A stretch of DNA of 9,384 nucleotides from Clostridia bacterium (lineage in GTDB: Bacteria > Bacillota > Clostridia > Oscillospirales > Acutalibacteraceae). The DNA is taken from the NCBI GenBank assembly GCA_900771185.1, contig CAAGND010000285.1:1-9384 (forward strand), read 5' to 3'. Positions 1 through 6,828 of this stretch are shown here, piece after piece. Position 1 is the stretch's first letter. Each line of letters opens with the position of its first letter. Made by a program: the position numbers and the translations under genes. The notes below the pieces were generated by a model. The model made no database searches, was not told the DNA's origin, and worked only from the letters and a program-made list of their open reading frames with translations.

Positions 1-491
1 CGGCCGTTCTTGTTGTCGCCGCAGAGTCCGATAACAAGGTGGTCGAGCCTGCCCTTTTCATATGAGAGCGTGACAAGGTCGGTCAGCGTCTGCGTCGGGT
101 GAAGATGACCACCGTCACCCGCATTGATAACGGGACACTTTGAATACATCGATGCCGCAAGCGCCGCTCCCTCAAAGGCGTTTCTGATGACAATTATATC
201 GGCATAATTGCTGACGACCCTTATGGTATCTTTCAGGCTCTCACCCTTTGAAACCGATGAATTGCCCGGATTGTCAAAACCGATAAGCTTGCCGCCGAGT
301 CTTAGCATAGCTGTCTGGAAAGACATCTGCGTTCTCGTGGACGGTTCATAAAACAAAGTCGCCATTATATTTCCGTGGCAATGGTCTGTATAGTATGACG
401 GATTTTCTTTTATAACGCCCGCAAGCTTTATTATCTCATCGAGATCCTCCATACTGACGTTTTCAAGGTCTATCAAATCTCTGATATTCAT
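1..491 (-). CDS. pyrB: Aspartate carbamoyltransferase catalytic subunit, N-terminal part (cut by window edge)
   Basis: Cytoplasmic enzyme of de novo pyrimidine synthesis (EC 2.1.3.2), joining carbamoyl phosphate and aspartate. I translated the reverse strand from the ATG at 489-491, which is preceded by a GGCGGAGG Shine-Dalgarno; 163 codons are present and the reading frame runs off the left edge, so about half of the usual ~300 residues is missing. Visible motifs are the carbamoyl-phosphate loop FYEPSTRT (residues 47-54, with S51, T52, R53, T54), the S78...K82 pair in SSVSKGES, R103, and NAGDGGHLHPTQT (123-135), which supplies His131 and Gln134. These match E. coli S52-T55, S80/K84, R105, H134 and Q137. 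An oddity is Gln55 where the family usually has a second Arg (STRTR). The gene has its own promoter and a short leader (~26 nt), leaving no room for a PyrR or attenuator-type leader. pyrI or other pyr genes may follow outside the window. Confidence 0.95.
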   Translation of the reverse strand, partial: MNIRDLIDLENVSMEDLDEIIKLAGVIKENPSYYTDHCHGNIMATLFYEPSTRTQMSFQTAMLRLGGKLIGFDNPGNSSVSKGESLKDTIRVVSNYADIIVIRNAFEGAALAASMYSKCPVINAGDGGHLHPTQTLTDLVTLSYEKGRLDHLVIGLCGDNKNG

Positions 492-523
492 AAGCCTCCG
501 CCTTTCACAAAATTCACAAACAA

Positions 524-552
524 ATGATAATATATATTTTTTTCAAAGTCAA
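524..552 (-). promoter_or_regulatory. Sigma-A-type promoter of pyrB
   Basis: On the minus strand a -35 TTGACT (547-552) and a -10 TATCAT (524-529) are separated by exactly 17 bp of A/T-rich sequence, 33 bp upstream of the pyrB ATG. The predicted start of transcription is near 517, giving a leader of only about 26 nt. It lies just after the terminator of the upstream glycosyltransferase gene, so pyrB is probably transcribed independently of it. Confidence 0.75.
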
Positions 553-569
553 CCGAAATCCGCAGTGAT

Positions 570-615
570 AAAAAACATCCCCTGATAATGCCGAGGTGTA
601 ACATTATCAGGGGAT
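570..615 (-). terminator. Rho-independent terminator of the glycosyltransferase gene
   Basis: A perfect 14-bp inverted repeat (577-590 with 602-615, arms ATCCCCTGATAATG and its complement) encloses an 11-nt loop. On the minus strand it starts 4 nt after the stop codon of the glycosyltransferase gene and is followed, after one G, by six U residues (570-575). On the plus strand the hairpin is followed by a broken T-rich run (AGATTTATTTTTT), so weak action in that direction is possible, but no plus-strand gene ends here. Confidence 0.9.
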
Positions 616-619
616 AGAT

Positions 620-1420
620 TTATTTTTTACTCTGTGCAATTTTATATTTTTGCTTTGTAAAATACTCTCTTACCATTTTGAATTGCTTAACAACTAAAAG
701 AGAGGCAATTGCCGCGGCACATTTCGGGAGTGACAGCTCCTCTATTTCACGGTACAGCTTCCAGTGATATTTTATAAGCCTGAGTTTTTTTGACGAGACG
801 GAACCGCCGCGTATACGGTACTGCGCAAGCACCTCATCAAGACCGTAGGCATATTCATTATCCTTGAGAATACTGAGCCACAGCGCAAAATCGTTTCGTT
901 TCTGGATATCCGGCACCATATGCTTACCTATGATATCGGCATTGAAAACGACCGTTAGATTGCCTATCGGGTCGCCGAGATAGAGAAGTCGGTTATAGTC
1001 GACCTTTTCAGGCGCTCTGACCACAACTCCGAGCTTCTCCCCGTTTTCATCAATTTTTTCATATGACGTGAAGGAAAAATCATATCCGTTTTCCTCCATA
1101 AACGCCGTCTGCCTTTCAAGCTTTTCGGCGTGCCAGATATCGTCACTGTCAAGAAAGGCCATATATGTGCCCGTAGCCGCTTCAATGGCCTTGTTTCGTG
1201 CACCGGCAGGACCGAGATTCTCCTGTGATTCGATGAGAACAATCCTGCTGTCCGCATCGGCAAACTCTTTGACTATTCTGACGGTATCGTCCTTTGAATT
1301 GTCGTCCGCAATTATAAGCTCCCAATCCGTGTAAGTCTGAGCCTGCACGGAACGGATGCTGTCGCCGATATATTCGGCGCAATTATAAGCGGGCATAATT
1401 ACAGAAACCAGCTTTTTCAA
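620..1420 (-). CDS. Family 2 glycosyltransferase (TuaG/AmsE-like)
   Basis: GT-A-fold inverting glycosyltransferase, probably moving a sugar from a nucleotide-sugar donor onto a cell-surface polysaccharide or teichuronic-acid-type acceptor at the inner face of the membrane; the exact sugar cannot be read from sequence. From the TTG at 1418-1420 it is 266 aa: N-terminal strand LVSVIMPAYN (4-13), donor-binding DDNSKDDT (39-46), NLGPAGARN (68-76), the metal-binding DSDD (91-94, in AFLDSDDIW), RNDFALW (175-181, the region that carries the catalytic base in this family), and QYRIRGGSVS (200-209). No membrane helix is evident. I chose TTG because AAGGGAG (1430-1436) lies 9 nt before it and the family begins with this strand; an upstream in-frame ATG at 1456 gives 278 aa, but it lies upstream of the Shine-Dalgarno and inside a hairpin. 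The gene stands alone between its own promoter candidate and a strong terminator, with no other polysaccharide genes in view. Confidence 0.88.
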   Translation of the reverse strand: MKKLVSVIMPAYNCAEYIGDSIRSVQAQTYTDWELIIADDNSKDDTVRIVKEFADADSRIVLIESQENLGPAGARNKAIEAATGTYMAFLDSDDIWHAEKLERQTAFMEENGYDFSFTSYEKIDENGEKLGVVVRAPEKVDYNRLLYLGDPIGNLTVVFNADIIGKHMVPDIQKRNDFALWLSILKDNEYAYGLDEVLAQYRIRGGSVSSKKLRLIKYHWKLYREIEELSLPKCAAAIASLLVVKQFKMVREYFTKQKYKIAQSKK

Positions 1421-1437
1421 CCGCAAAATCTCCCTTG

Positions 1438-1456
1438 TTGTGCTGCGACAGCACAA
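1438..1456 (-). promoter_or_regulatory. Perfect hairpin in the 5' leader, next to the glycosyltransferase ribosome-binding site
   Basis: TTGTGCTG-TCG-CAGCACAA on the minus strand forms an 8-bp perfect stem with a 3-nt loop. Its base ends one nucleotide before the AAGGGAG Shine-Dalgarno (1430-1436). It could affect ribosome access or mRNA stability. It could equally serve as a DNA palindrome for a regulator. No poly-U follows, so it is not a terminator. Confidence 0.5.
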
Positions 1457-1482
1457 ATCTGAACCGAGTGTTCAGCATATCA

Positions 1483-1511
1483 ATGATAGCATGTCAAAAA
1501 AGTGTGTTCAA
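1483..1511 (-). promoter_or_regulatory. Candidate promoter of the glycosyltransferase gene
   Basis: On the minus strand TTGAAC (1506-1511) and TATCAT (1483-1488) are 17 bp apart, which would start transcription near 1476 and give a leader of about 55 nt containing the 1438-1456 hairpin. A perfect TTGACA (1492-1497) lies within the spacer, but no acceptable -10 is found 16-18 bp below it. The call is therefore tentative. Confidence 0.45.
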
Positions 1512-1696
1512 TAACATTGCGACATTAAAAAACTTTTTTATGGTAAAAACTTCTAAAAATATTAAAATTAAACAATATTTTATAGTGTATTTCTTCTATA
1601 TTTGCAAATTTTTCCGGTTTTATTAATTTAAAACAGTTCTAGAACCGCGCACATATAATTTTTTTGTAAAAAAGATTGCTCAAATTATTACAGCTA

Positions 1697-1725
1697 TTGA
1701 AAAATCGGGCCTTTTTATGTATACT
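1697..1725 (+). promoter_or_regulatory. Promoter of the transhydrogenase-inositol operon
   Basis: TTGAAA (1697-1702) and TATACT (1720-1725) are separated by exactly 17 bp and match the sigma-A consensus closely. Transcription should start near 1732, about 33 nt before the first gene. The upstream in-frame ATG at 1717 overlaps the -10 box and so would not be in the transcript, which supports the GTG start at 1765. Confidence 0.75.
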
Positions 1726-1764
1726 TTTATTGTATATCTGTGCGTATTATATGGAGGTATTGAT

Positions 1765-2268
1765 GTGAAATCCAAAGTCAAGGCGAGCGATCTTTCGCTC
1801 ATTGACCCGATAATAGAAAAATATAAAGACACACAAGGGAACCTTATAACCCTGCTGCAGAAAGCTCAGGGTATTTACGGGTTTCTTCCCGCCGATGTTC
1901 TCAGTCATATCGCCGTGAAAACAGGCATTCCCCCGGCTAAAATTTTCGGCGTTGCGACTTTTTATACCCAGTTTCGTTTTCAGGCTGTCGGCAGATACTT
2001 TATTATGCTTTGCAAGGGTACCGCCTGCCATGTCAACGGCTCTGAAATAATTGAAAAGACTATCTTTGAAGAACTCGGCATCCGTGATGGCGAGACCACA
2101 GCTGACGGGCTGTTTACCCTTAAAACAGTCGCCTGTCTCGGCTGTTGTTCGCTTTCCCCCGTCATGATGATAAACGAGGAAACTTACGGCAGTCTTACTG
2201 CCCAAAAGGTGCGCGATATTCTAAATAAACTCAAAGCAGGTGCGGCGGAGGTGGATGCTGATGTATAA
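1765..2268 (+). CDS. stnA: NuoE/HydC-like [2Fe-2S] subunit of an NADH-dependent electron-bifurcating oxidoreductase (StnA-like)
   Basis: Small electron-transfer subunit (24-kDa complex I family, thioredoxin-like fold) that takes part in electron flow at the FMN subunit encoded next. The 167-aa protein has the N-terminal helical region with LLQKAQGIYGFLP (30-42) and GVATFYTQF (62-70), then the four cluster ligands C83 and C88 (LCKGTAC) and C124 and C128 (ACLGCC). This C-x4-C...C-x3-C pattern and spacing are standard for NuoE. The start is GTG at 1765, with GGAGG at 1753-1757, 7 nt upstream; a longer reading from ATG 1717 would begin inside the promoter. It overlaps the next gene by 8 nt, suggesting translational coupling. 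On its own it could equally belong to a hydrogenase or formate dehydrogenase complex; the neighbours favour a transhydrogenase. Soluble, no signal peptide. Confidence 0.9.
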   Translation: MKSKVKASDLSLIDPIIEKYKDTQGNLITLLQKAQGIYGFLPADVLSHIAVKTGIPPAKIFGVATFYTQFRFQAVGRYFIMLCKGTACHVNGSEIIEKTIFEELGIRDGETTADGLFTLKTVACLGCCSLSPVMMINEETYGSLTAQKVRDILNKLKAGAAEVDADV

Positions 2269-4012
2269 CATAAAAATCGGAGAGGGCAGCTGCGGAATCT
2301 CCGCAGGTGCCGCTAAAATTCATTCTCTGCTTGAAAAGGCCAACACAAACGGACTGTTCGCACTGTCTGCAACGGGCTGCATCGGCATGTGTTTTCTTGA
2401 GCCGATAGTTGATATATATGATGGGAACAATCTCGCTGCAAGGCTTGTCAGGGTGTCTGAAAACGACATTGACAGCATTGTCAGATTTGTTTCAACAGGT
2501 GATAAAAGCGAAATTGAACATCTTCTCATTTCTGAAGAGGACAGCGAGTTTCTCTCAAAGCAGACTCGAATTGCACTGCGCAACTGCGGTATTGTTGATC
2601 CGGAGAGTATTGACGATTATATTTCCCGCGGAGGATACTCCGCGCTTTCAAAGGTGCTCTCCTCTTTCAGCCCGGAGCAGGTTATTGACGAAATAAAAGT
2701 TTCCGGTCTTGCTGGACGCGGCGGTGCCGGCTTTCCGACATGGTTCAAATGGAATGCTGCAAGGCAGAGCGAGGGTGACGAGAAATACCTCATCTGCAAC
2801 GCCGATGAGGGCGACCCCGGCGCATTCATGGACAGAGCCGTTATTGAAAGCGACCCGCACGCGCTCATAGAGGGTATGCTCATAGGCGCTTACGCAATAG
2901 GCGCAAAAGAGGCTCTGGTCTATGTCCGCGCTGAATATCCTCTCGCCATTGCGAGACTTGAAAAAGCGATTGAACAGGCCGAAAAACTGGGATACATAGG
3001 CGAAAATATAATGGGTTCTGGTTTTTCCTGCTCCTTCAAAATAAAAGCGGGCGCCGGAGCTTTTGTCTGCGGCGAGGAGACAGCACTTATAGAATCGCTT
3101 GAGGGTCAGCGCGGTATGCCCCGCCTCAAGCCGCCTTTCCCCGCTCAATCCGGGTATATGCACAAGCCCTCTAACATAAACAATGTTGAGACATTTGCAA
3201 ATGTGACCTGGATAATCTTAAACGGCGGCGAGGCTTTCGCGGCTCTCGGCACTCAGGGCAGCAAGGGCACAAAGGTTTTTGCGCTCACAGGCAAAATTCG
3301 CCGCGGCGGTCTTGTCGAGATTCCGATGGGCAAAACGCTCGAAGATGTTATTTTTGACATCGGAGGCGGCATGAGAACCGATCGCCCGTTCAAGGGTGTC
3401 CAGCTCGGAGGTCCCTCCGGCGGATGTATCCCCGCAAAGCTTAAAGATACTCAGATTGATTATAAAGAGCTCTCCGCAACAGGCGCCATTATGGGTTCAG
3501 GCGGCATGGTTGTCATGGATGAGTCAACCTGTATGGTTGCAATGGCAAAATTTTTCCTCGAATTCACCACGAAGGAATCCTGCGGAAAGTGCGTTCCCTG
3601 CCGCATCGGCACAAAAAGACTGCTTGAAATTCTTGACAGAATATGCCGCGGTGAGGGCAGGAAAGGCGATATTGAGCTGCTTGAAGAGCTGTGCGTCCAA
3701 ATAAAGGACGGCTCTCTCTGCGGTCTCGGTCAGACCGCGCCGAATCCGGTTCTGACAACACTCAAATATTTCAGGGATGAATATGAGGCGCATATAAACG
3801 AACACCGCTGCCCCGCAGGCGAATGTATTGACCTCATCAGCTATAACGTCAATTCCGAGAAATGTGTCGGATGTCTGCTCTGTCAGAAAAAATGCCCTGT
3901 CGGCGCAATAAGCGGCAAGGTAAAGCAGACTCAGACAATCGACACCGGCAAGTGCATCAAATGCGGTCGGTGCAGGGATGTCTGCCGCTTTGATGCCGTA
4001 GAAATAAAGTAA
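2261..4012 (+). CDS. stnB: NuoF/HydB-like FMN- and NADH-binding subunit with N-terminal [2Fe-2S] and C-terminal 2[4Fe-4S] domains (StnB-like)
   Basis: NADH-oxidising/NAD-reducing flavoprotein of the soluble three-subunit bifurcating enzymes. The 583-aa protein has, in order: a thioredoxin-like ferredoxin domain with C11 and the TGCIGMC pair; the FMN loop GRGGAGFP (152-159); the NADH/FMN segment ICNADEGDPGAFMDR (178-192); a second glycine-rich block with AGAFVCGEETALIESLEG; the [4Fe-4S] site C441, C444, C447 (SCGKCVPC) plus C487; and a bacterial-type ferredoxin tail with C535/C538/C541/C545 and C565/C568/C571/C575. This extended layout is that of HydB, HndC and StnB rather than the shorter NuoF of complex I. 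The start is ATG 2261, because GGAGG at 2247-2251 lies 9 nt before it; GTG 2240 and ATG 2255 are too close to or upstream of that site. It overlaps stnA by 8 nt. The N-terminal ferredoxin domain shows only three obvious cysteines. Confidence 0.92.
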   Translation: MYNIKIGEGSCGISAGAAKIHSLLEKANTNGLFALSATGCIGMCFLEPIVDIYDGNNLAARLVRVSENDIDSIVRFVSTGDKSEIEHLLISEEDSEFLSKQTRIALRNCGIVDPESIDDYISRGGYSALSKVLSSFSPEQVIDEIKVSGLAGRGGAGFPTWFKWNAARQSEGDEKYLICNADEGDPGAFMDRAVIESDPHALIEGMLIGAYAIGAKEALVYVRAEYPLAIARLEKAIEQAEKLGYIGENIMGSGFSCSFKIKAGAGAFVCGEETALIESLEGQRGMPRLKPPFPAQSGYMHKPSNINNVETFANVTWIILNGGEAFAALGTQGSKGTKVFALTGKIRRGGLVEIPMGKTLEDVIFDIGGGMRTDRPFKGVQLGGPSGGCIPAKLKDTQIDYKELSATGAIMGSGGMVVMDESTCMVAMAKFFLEFTTKESCGKCVPCRIGTKRLLEILDRICRGEGRKGDIELLEELCVQIKDGSLCGLGQTAPNPVLTTLKYFRDEYEAHINEHRCPAGECIDLISYNVNSEKCVGCLLCQKKCPVGAISGKVKQTQTIDTGKCIKCGRCRDVCRFDAVEIK

Positions 4013-4044
4013 CCTCTGATTACTAAAATAAGCGAGGCTCTAAG

Positions 4045-6813
4045 ATGAAAGAATACATAAAGCTTACAATAGACGGCGTTGAAGTTACCGCTGAGAACGG
4101 ACAGACCATTCTTGAGGCGGCGCGCCGCAATTCAATAGATATTCCGACCCTTTGTCATGACGAGCGTGTTGCGCCCTACGGCGCATGCGGACTGTGCGTG
4201 GTTGAGGCTGAGGGAAATCCGAAACTTATCCGCTCATGTGCCGTCAAGGCAACAGAGGGCATGAAAATAATAACCAACTCCAAACGCATACACAGGGCAA
4301 GAAAGTTTTCGCTTCAGATGCTGCTCTCCGACCACACAGGCGACTGTAAAGCTCCGTGTACCCTCGCATGCCCTGCGGGGACGGACTGTCAGGGTTATGT
4401 CGGTTTGATTGCAAACGGCGAAAACAAAGAAGCGATAAAGGTCATCCGCAGCAGGATACCGCTCCCCGCTTCAATTGGGCGCGTATGCCCTCACCCCTGT
4501 GAGTCGGCATGCCGCAGGAGACTCGTTGAGGAACCTGTTTCCATCGCCGCACTCAAGGCATATGCGGCGGATAAAACGCTTGAGGACTGTGAACTGCCTG
4601 ATATTCCGGCACCGACAGGCAAAAGCGTCGCTGTCATAGGCGGAGGTCCCGGCGGACTTTCAGCCGCGTATTATCTTGCGCTTAAAGGACACAGAGTAAC
4701 CGTCTACGATATGATGCCAAAAATGGGCGGTATGCTCAGATACGGCATACCCCAGTACCGTCTGCCCAAAGAGGTTCTCGACAAGGAAATTTCTCTCATT
4801 GAGCGTACCGGAATATCACTGCGTAACAACATAAGAATCGGAAAGGATATAACTCTTGATGAGTTGCGGCGTAGCAATGACGCGGTGGTTGTTGCTGTCG
4901 GCGCATGGCTCAGCTCCAAGATGAGAGTAAAGGGAGAAGAACTTGACGGTGTTTTCGGCGGAATAGATTTTCTGCGGTCCGTCATTCTCGGAAATCCTTT
5001 TGATATCGGCAGCAGAGTTGCCGTTTGCGGAGGAGGCAACACTGCCATGGACGCCTGCCGCACAGCGGTGAGGCTCGGTGCGAAAGAAGTTTATGTAATA
5101 TACCGCCGCACACGGGATGAGATGCCCGCCGACAGCCTTGAAATTGACGAGGCTGAAGAAGAGGGAGTCACCTTCAAATTTCTCACCAATCCCGATGAGA
5201 TTCTCGGGGACGGCGGTAAAGTCTGCGGCATGAGACTGCAGGTCATGGAGCTCGGCGAACCCGACGAGAGCGGAAGAAGAAAGCCTGTCCCCGTTGAGGG
5301 AAAATTTGAAAATATCGAGCTTGACAGTGTTATTATGGCAATCGGACAGAAGTCAGACCTCTCAGGCTTTGACGGGCTTGAGCTGACTTCAAGAGGCACT
5401 ATAAGCGCCGACGAATCCACCTTCAGAACAAATATTGACGGTGTTTTCGCCATCGGTGACGCCACAAATAAAGGCGCTGACATCGCGGTGTCCGCCATCG
5501 GCGAGGCACACAAGAGCGCCGAAGTCATTAACAGCTATCTCAGTGGTCTCACCGTCGGATACAGAAAACCGATACTTGTCGAGCGTGAAATAACCGCCGA
5601 TGATTTGAAAGACAGAGAGCGTATTCCGAGAGAAAAAATGCGTGTACTCTCCCCTGCTGAGAGAAAAAGCAATTTCAGGGAAGTGGCATCGGGCTTCACG
5701 GACGAACAGGCAAGAGCCGAAGCGTCTCGCTGCCTTGAATGCGGATGTCTCGACTATTTCCGCTGCAAATTAGTGAGATACGGCAACGAATACGAAGCTG
5801 ATTTTTCAAAGTTTTCGGGTGAAAAGTCTACTGCGAAAAAAGATAATCAGCACCCATATATAATGCGGGATTCCGGAAAGTGCATACTCTGCGGCCTGTG
5901 CGTCAGGGTCTGCTCCGAGGTCATGAATGTCACCGCAATCGGTCTCGCCGGCAGAGGATTTTCGACCGTTGTTTCGCCCGAGTTCTTCAAATCTCTCAAT
6001 GACTCAAAATGTATATCCTGCGGTCAGTGCGTGGCTCTGTGCCCCACAGGCGCTCTTGTGGAGCGTGTGCCGTTCAAGAAAAACGTTCCGCTTGAGGAGA
6101 AGTGCACCTCCACCCGCTGCTCCGGCTGCGCAAACGCCTGCGGGCTCAACGCCTTCAGCGCCGGCAGTATTCTCACCAGAACCGAGCCTGCCGACGGAGG
6201 CATCATCTGCACTGAAGGGCGGCTTGGCTTTGCCGCTGTCAACAGCCCCGATAGGTTAAGAGATGCTGTAATCAGCGGCGGTCACGCATCGGTTGATGCT
6301 GCCGCCGGGAAAACCGCAAAGATGCTGTCGCGCTTTGCTCCGGAGGAAATTATCGTAACTGTCTGCGACAACATGACAGATGCGGCTTTGACATCCGCCG
6401 CAAAGCTTGCCGGGCTGCTCGGCGCTACACTCATAACAGTGGGCAATCCTGAAAAACATATGACACAAGCGGATTCAGTCGAATTTCAAAAAGTTTTCGG
6501 AGAAAAGTTTAATATCGGCATAAATGCCGAAACTGCCGATAAACTGGGTGCTGTCCGAATTGAAGACGCAGACCTCTCTAAGGTCAAGGCTTTTATATCT
6601 TTCGGTGAAAAGCAGCCTGACATAAGCTCGCCTGAATTTTCGGCTGTACAAAGCACATCTGCCTCTGTTAATGCTGACGTTGTCTTCCCGCTCATCACCC
6701 CGTTTGAAACTGACGGGCTGTTCGGCGGTGAAACAAAAATTTCAAAAGTCGTTGAACCCGCCTGCTGTTCCTGCGAGGAAATAATCAATAAGGTTATAAA
6801 TCATTTAAAATAA
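4045..6813 (+). CDS. stnC: NuoG-like iron-sulfur scaffold fused to an NfnB/GltD-type FAD/NADPH module (StnC-like)
   Basis: Large subunit (922 aa) that carries electrons between the NADH module (StnAB) and a second flavin site for NADPH. Domains: plant-type [2Fe-2S] (C37, C48, C51, C65); a short NuoG-like link with H97 running directly into the GltD-type N-terminal Fe-S domain (C101, C105, C109, C115, C148, C152, C156); FAD site VIGGGPGG (197-204); NADPH fold VAVCGGGNTAMDA (325-337) with YRRTRDEMPA (353-362), whose Arg pair is the usual 2'-phosphate contact; FAD end AIGDATNKGAD; a Cys block C563/C566/C568/C574; 2[4Fe-4S] (C613/616/619/623 and C656/659/662/666); and a NuoG-type [4Fe-4S] (C692, C695, C699, C722). 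About 200 weakly conserved residues close the protein in place of a full molybdopterin domain. No hydrogenase H-cluster motifs are present. ATG 4045 follows GAGG by 7 nt; the gap from stnB is 32 nt. Known Stn enzymes couple NADPH, NAD and ferredoxin reversibly; that function here is inferred from architecture. Confidence 0.85.
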   Translation: MKEYIKLTIDGVEVTAENGQTILEAARRNSIDIPTLCHDERVAPYGACGLCVVEAEGNPKLIRSCAVKATEGMKIITNSKRIHRARKFSLQMLLSDHTGDCKAPCTLACPAGTDCQGYVGLIANGENKEAIKVIRSRIPLPASIGRVCPHPCESACRRRLVEEPVSIAALKAYAADKTLEDCELPDIPAPTGKSVAVIGGGPGGLSAAYYLALKGHRVTVYDMMPKMGGMLRYGIPQYRLPKEVLDKEISLIERTGISLRNNIRIGKDITLDELRRSNDAVVVAVGAWLSSKMRVKGEELDGVFGGIDFLRSVILGNPFDIGSRVAVCGGGNTAMDACRTAVRLGAKEVYVIYRRTRDEMPADSLEIDEAEEEGVTFKFLTNPDEILGDGGKVCGMRLQVMELGEPDESGRRKPVPVEGKFENIELDSVIMAIGQKSDLSGFDGLELTSRGTISADESTFRTNIDGVFAIGDATNKGADIAVSAIGEAHKSAEVINSYLSGLTVGYRKPILVEREITADDLKDRERIPREKMRVLSPAERKSNFREVASGFTDEQARAEASRCLECGCLDYFRCKLVRYGNEYEADFSKFSGEKSTAKKDNQHPYIMRDSGKCILCGLCVRVCSEVMNVTAIGLAGRGFSTVVSPEFFKSLNDSKCISCGQCVALCPTGALVERVPFKKNVPLEEKCTSTRCSGCANACGLNAFSAGSILTRTEPADGGIICTEGRLGFAAVNSPDRLRDAVISGGHASVDAAAGKTAKMLSRFAPEEIIVTVCDNMTDAALTSAAKLAGLLGATLITVGNPEKHMTQADSVEFQKVFGEKFNIGINAETADKLGAVRIEDADLSKVKAFISFGEKQPDISSPEFSAVQSTSASVNADVVFPLITPFETDGLFGGETKISKVVEPACCSCEEIINKVINHLK

Positions 6814-6828
6814 ACGGAGGTGTGTTTT

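Larger units (their letters stand above)
1457..1764. other. Divergent AT-rich intergenic region with two perfect 10-bp palindromes
   Basis: The spacer between the leftward glycosyltransferase gene and the rightward oxidoreductase operon has no supportable gene. It holds the two promoter candidates listed separately and a very AT-rich core (about 1525-1635). Two perfect palindromes are visible, ATTTGCAAAT (1600-1609) and GTTCTAGAAC (1636-1645), with centres 36 bp apart and the second 51 bp upstream of the operon -35. They could be operators, but one such palindrome in a stretch this long is expected by chance about one time in three. No riboswitch or terminator is recognised: the plus-strand leader is only ~33 nt. 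Confidence 0.5.

Noticed and set aside
1435..1626. A 63-codon plus-strand reading frame in the divergent spacer
   Set aside because: It is made of AT-rich intergenic sequence, overlaps the leader of the opposite gene, has no Shine-Dalgarno and shows no recognisable domain.
1717..1764. A 16-residue N-terminal extension of the NuoE-like protein from ATG 1717
   Set aside because: The ATG lies within the spacer/-10 region of the promoter and has no ribosome-binding site; the GGAGG at 1753-1757 points to GTG 1765.
4013..4044. A terminator or internal promoter in the 32-nt gap between the StnB-like and StnC-like genes
   Set aside because: No stem followed by a T-run and no -35/-10 pair is seen; only a GAGG ribosome-binding site is present.
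1765..6813. An electron-bifurcating [FeFe] hydrogenase (HydABC)
   Set aside because: The first two subunits would fit, but the large subunit has no H-cluster cysteine motifs and instead carries a complete FAD/NADPH module.
1765..6813. Part of a membrane-bound respiratory complex I
   Set aside because: No NuoA-D or NuoH-N type genes or membrane helices are present, and the large subunit is an NfnB fusion rather than a normal NuoG.
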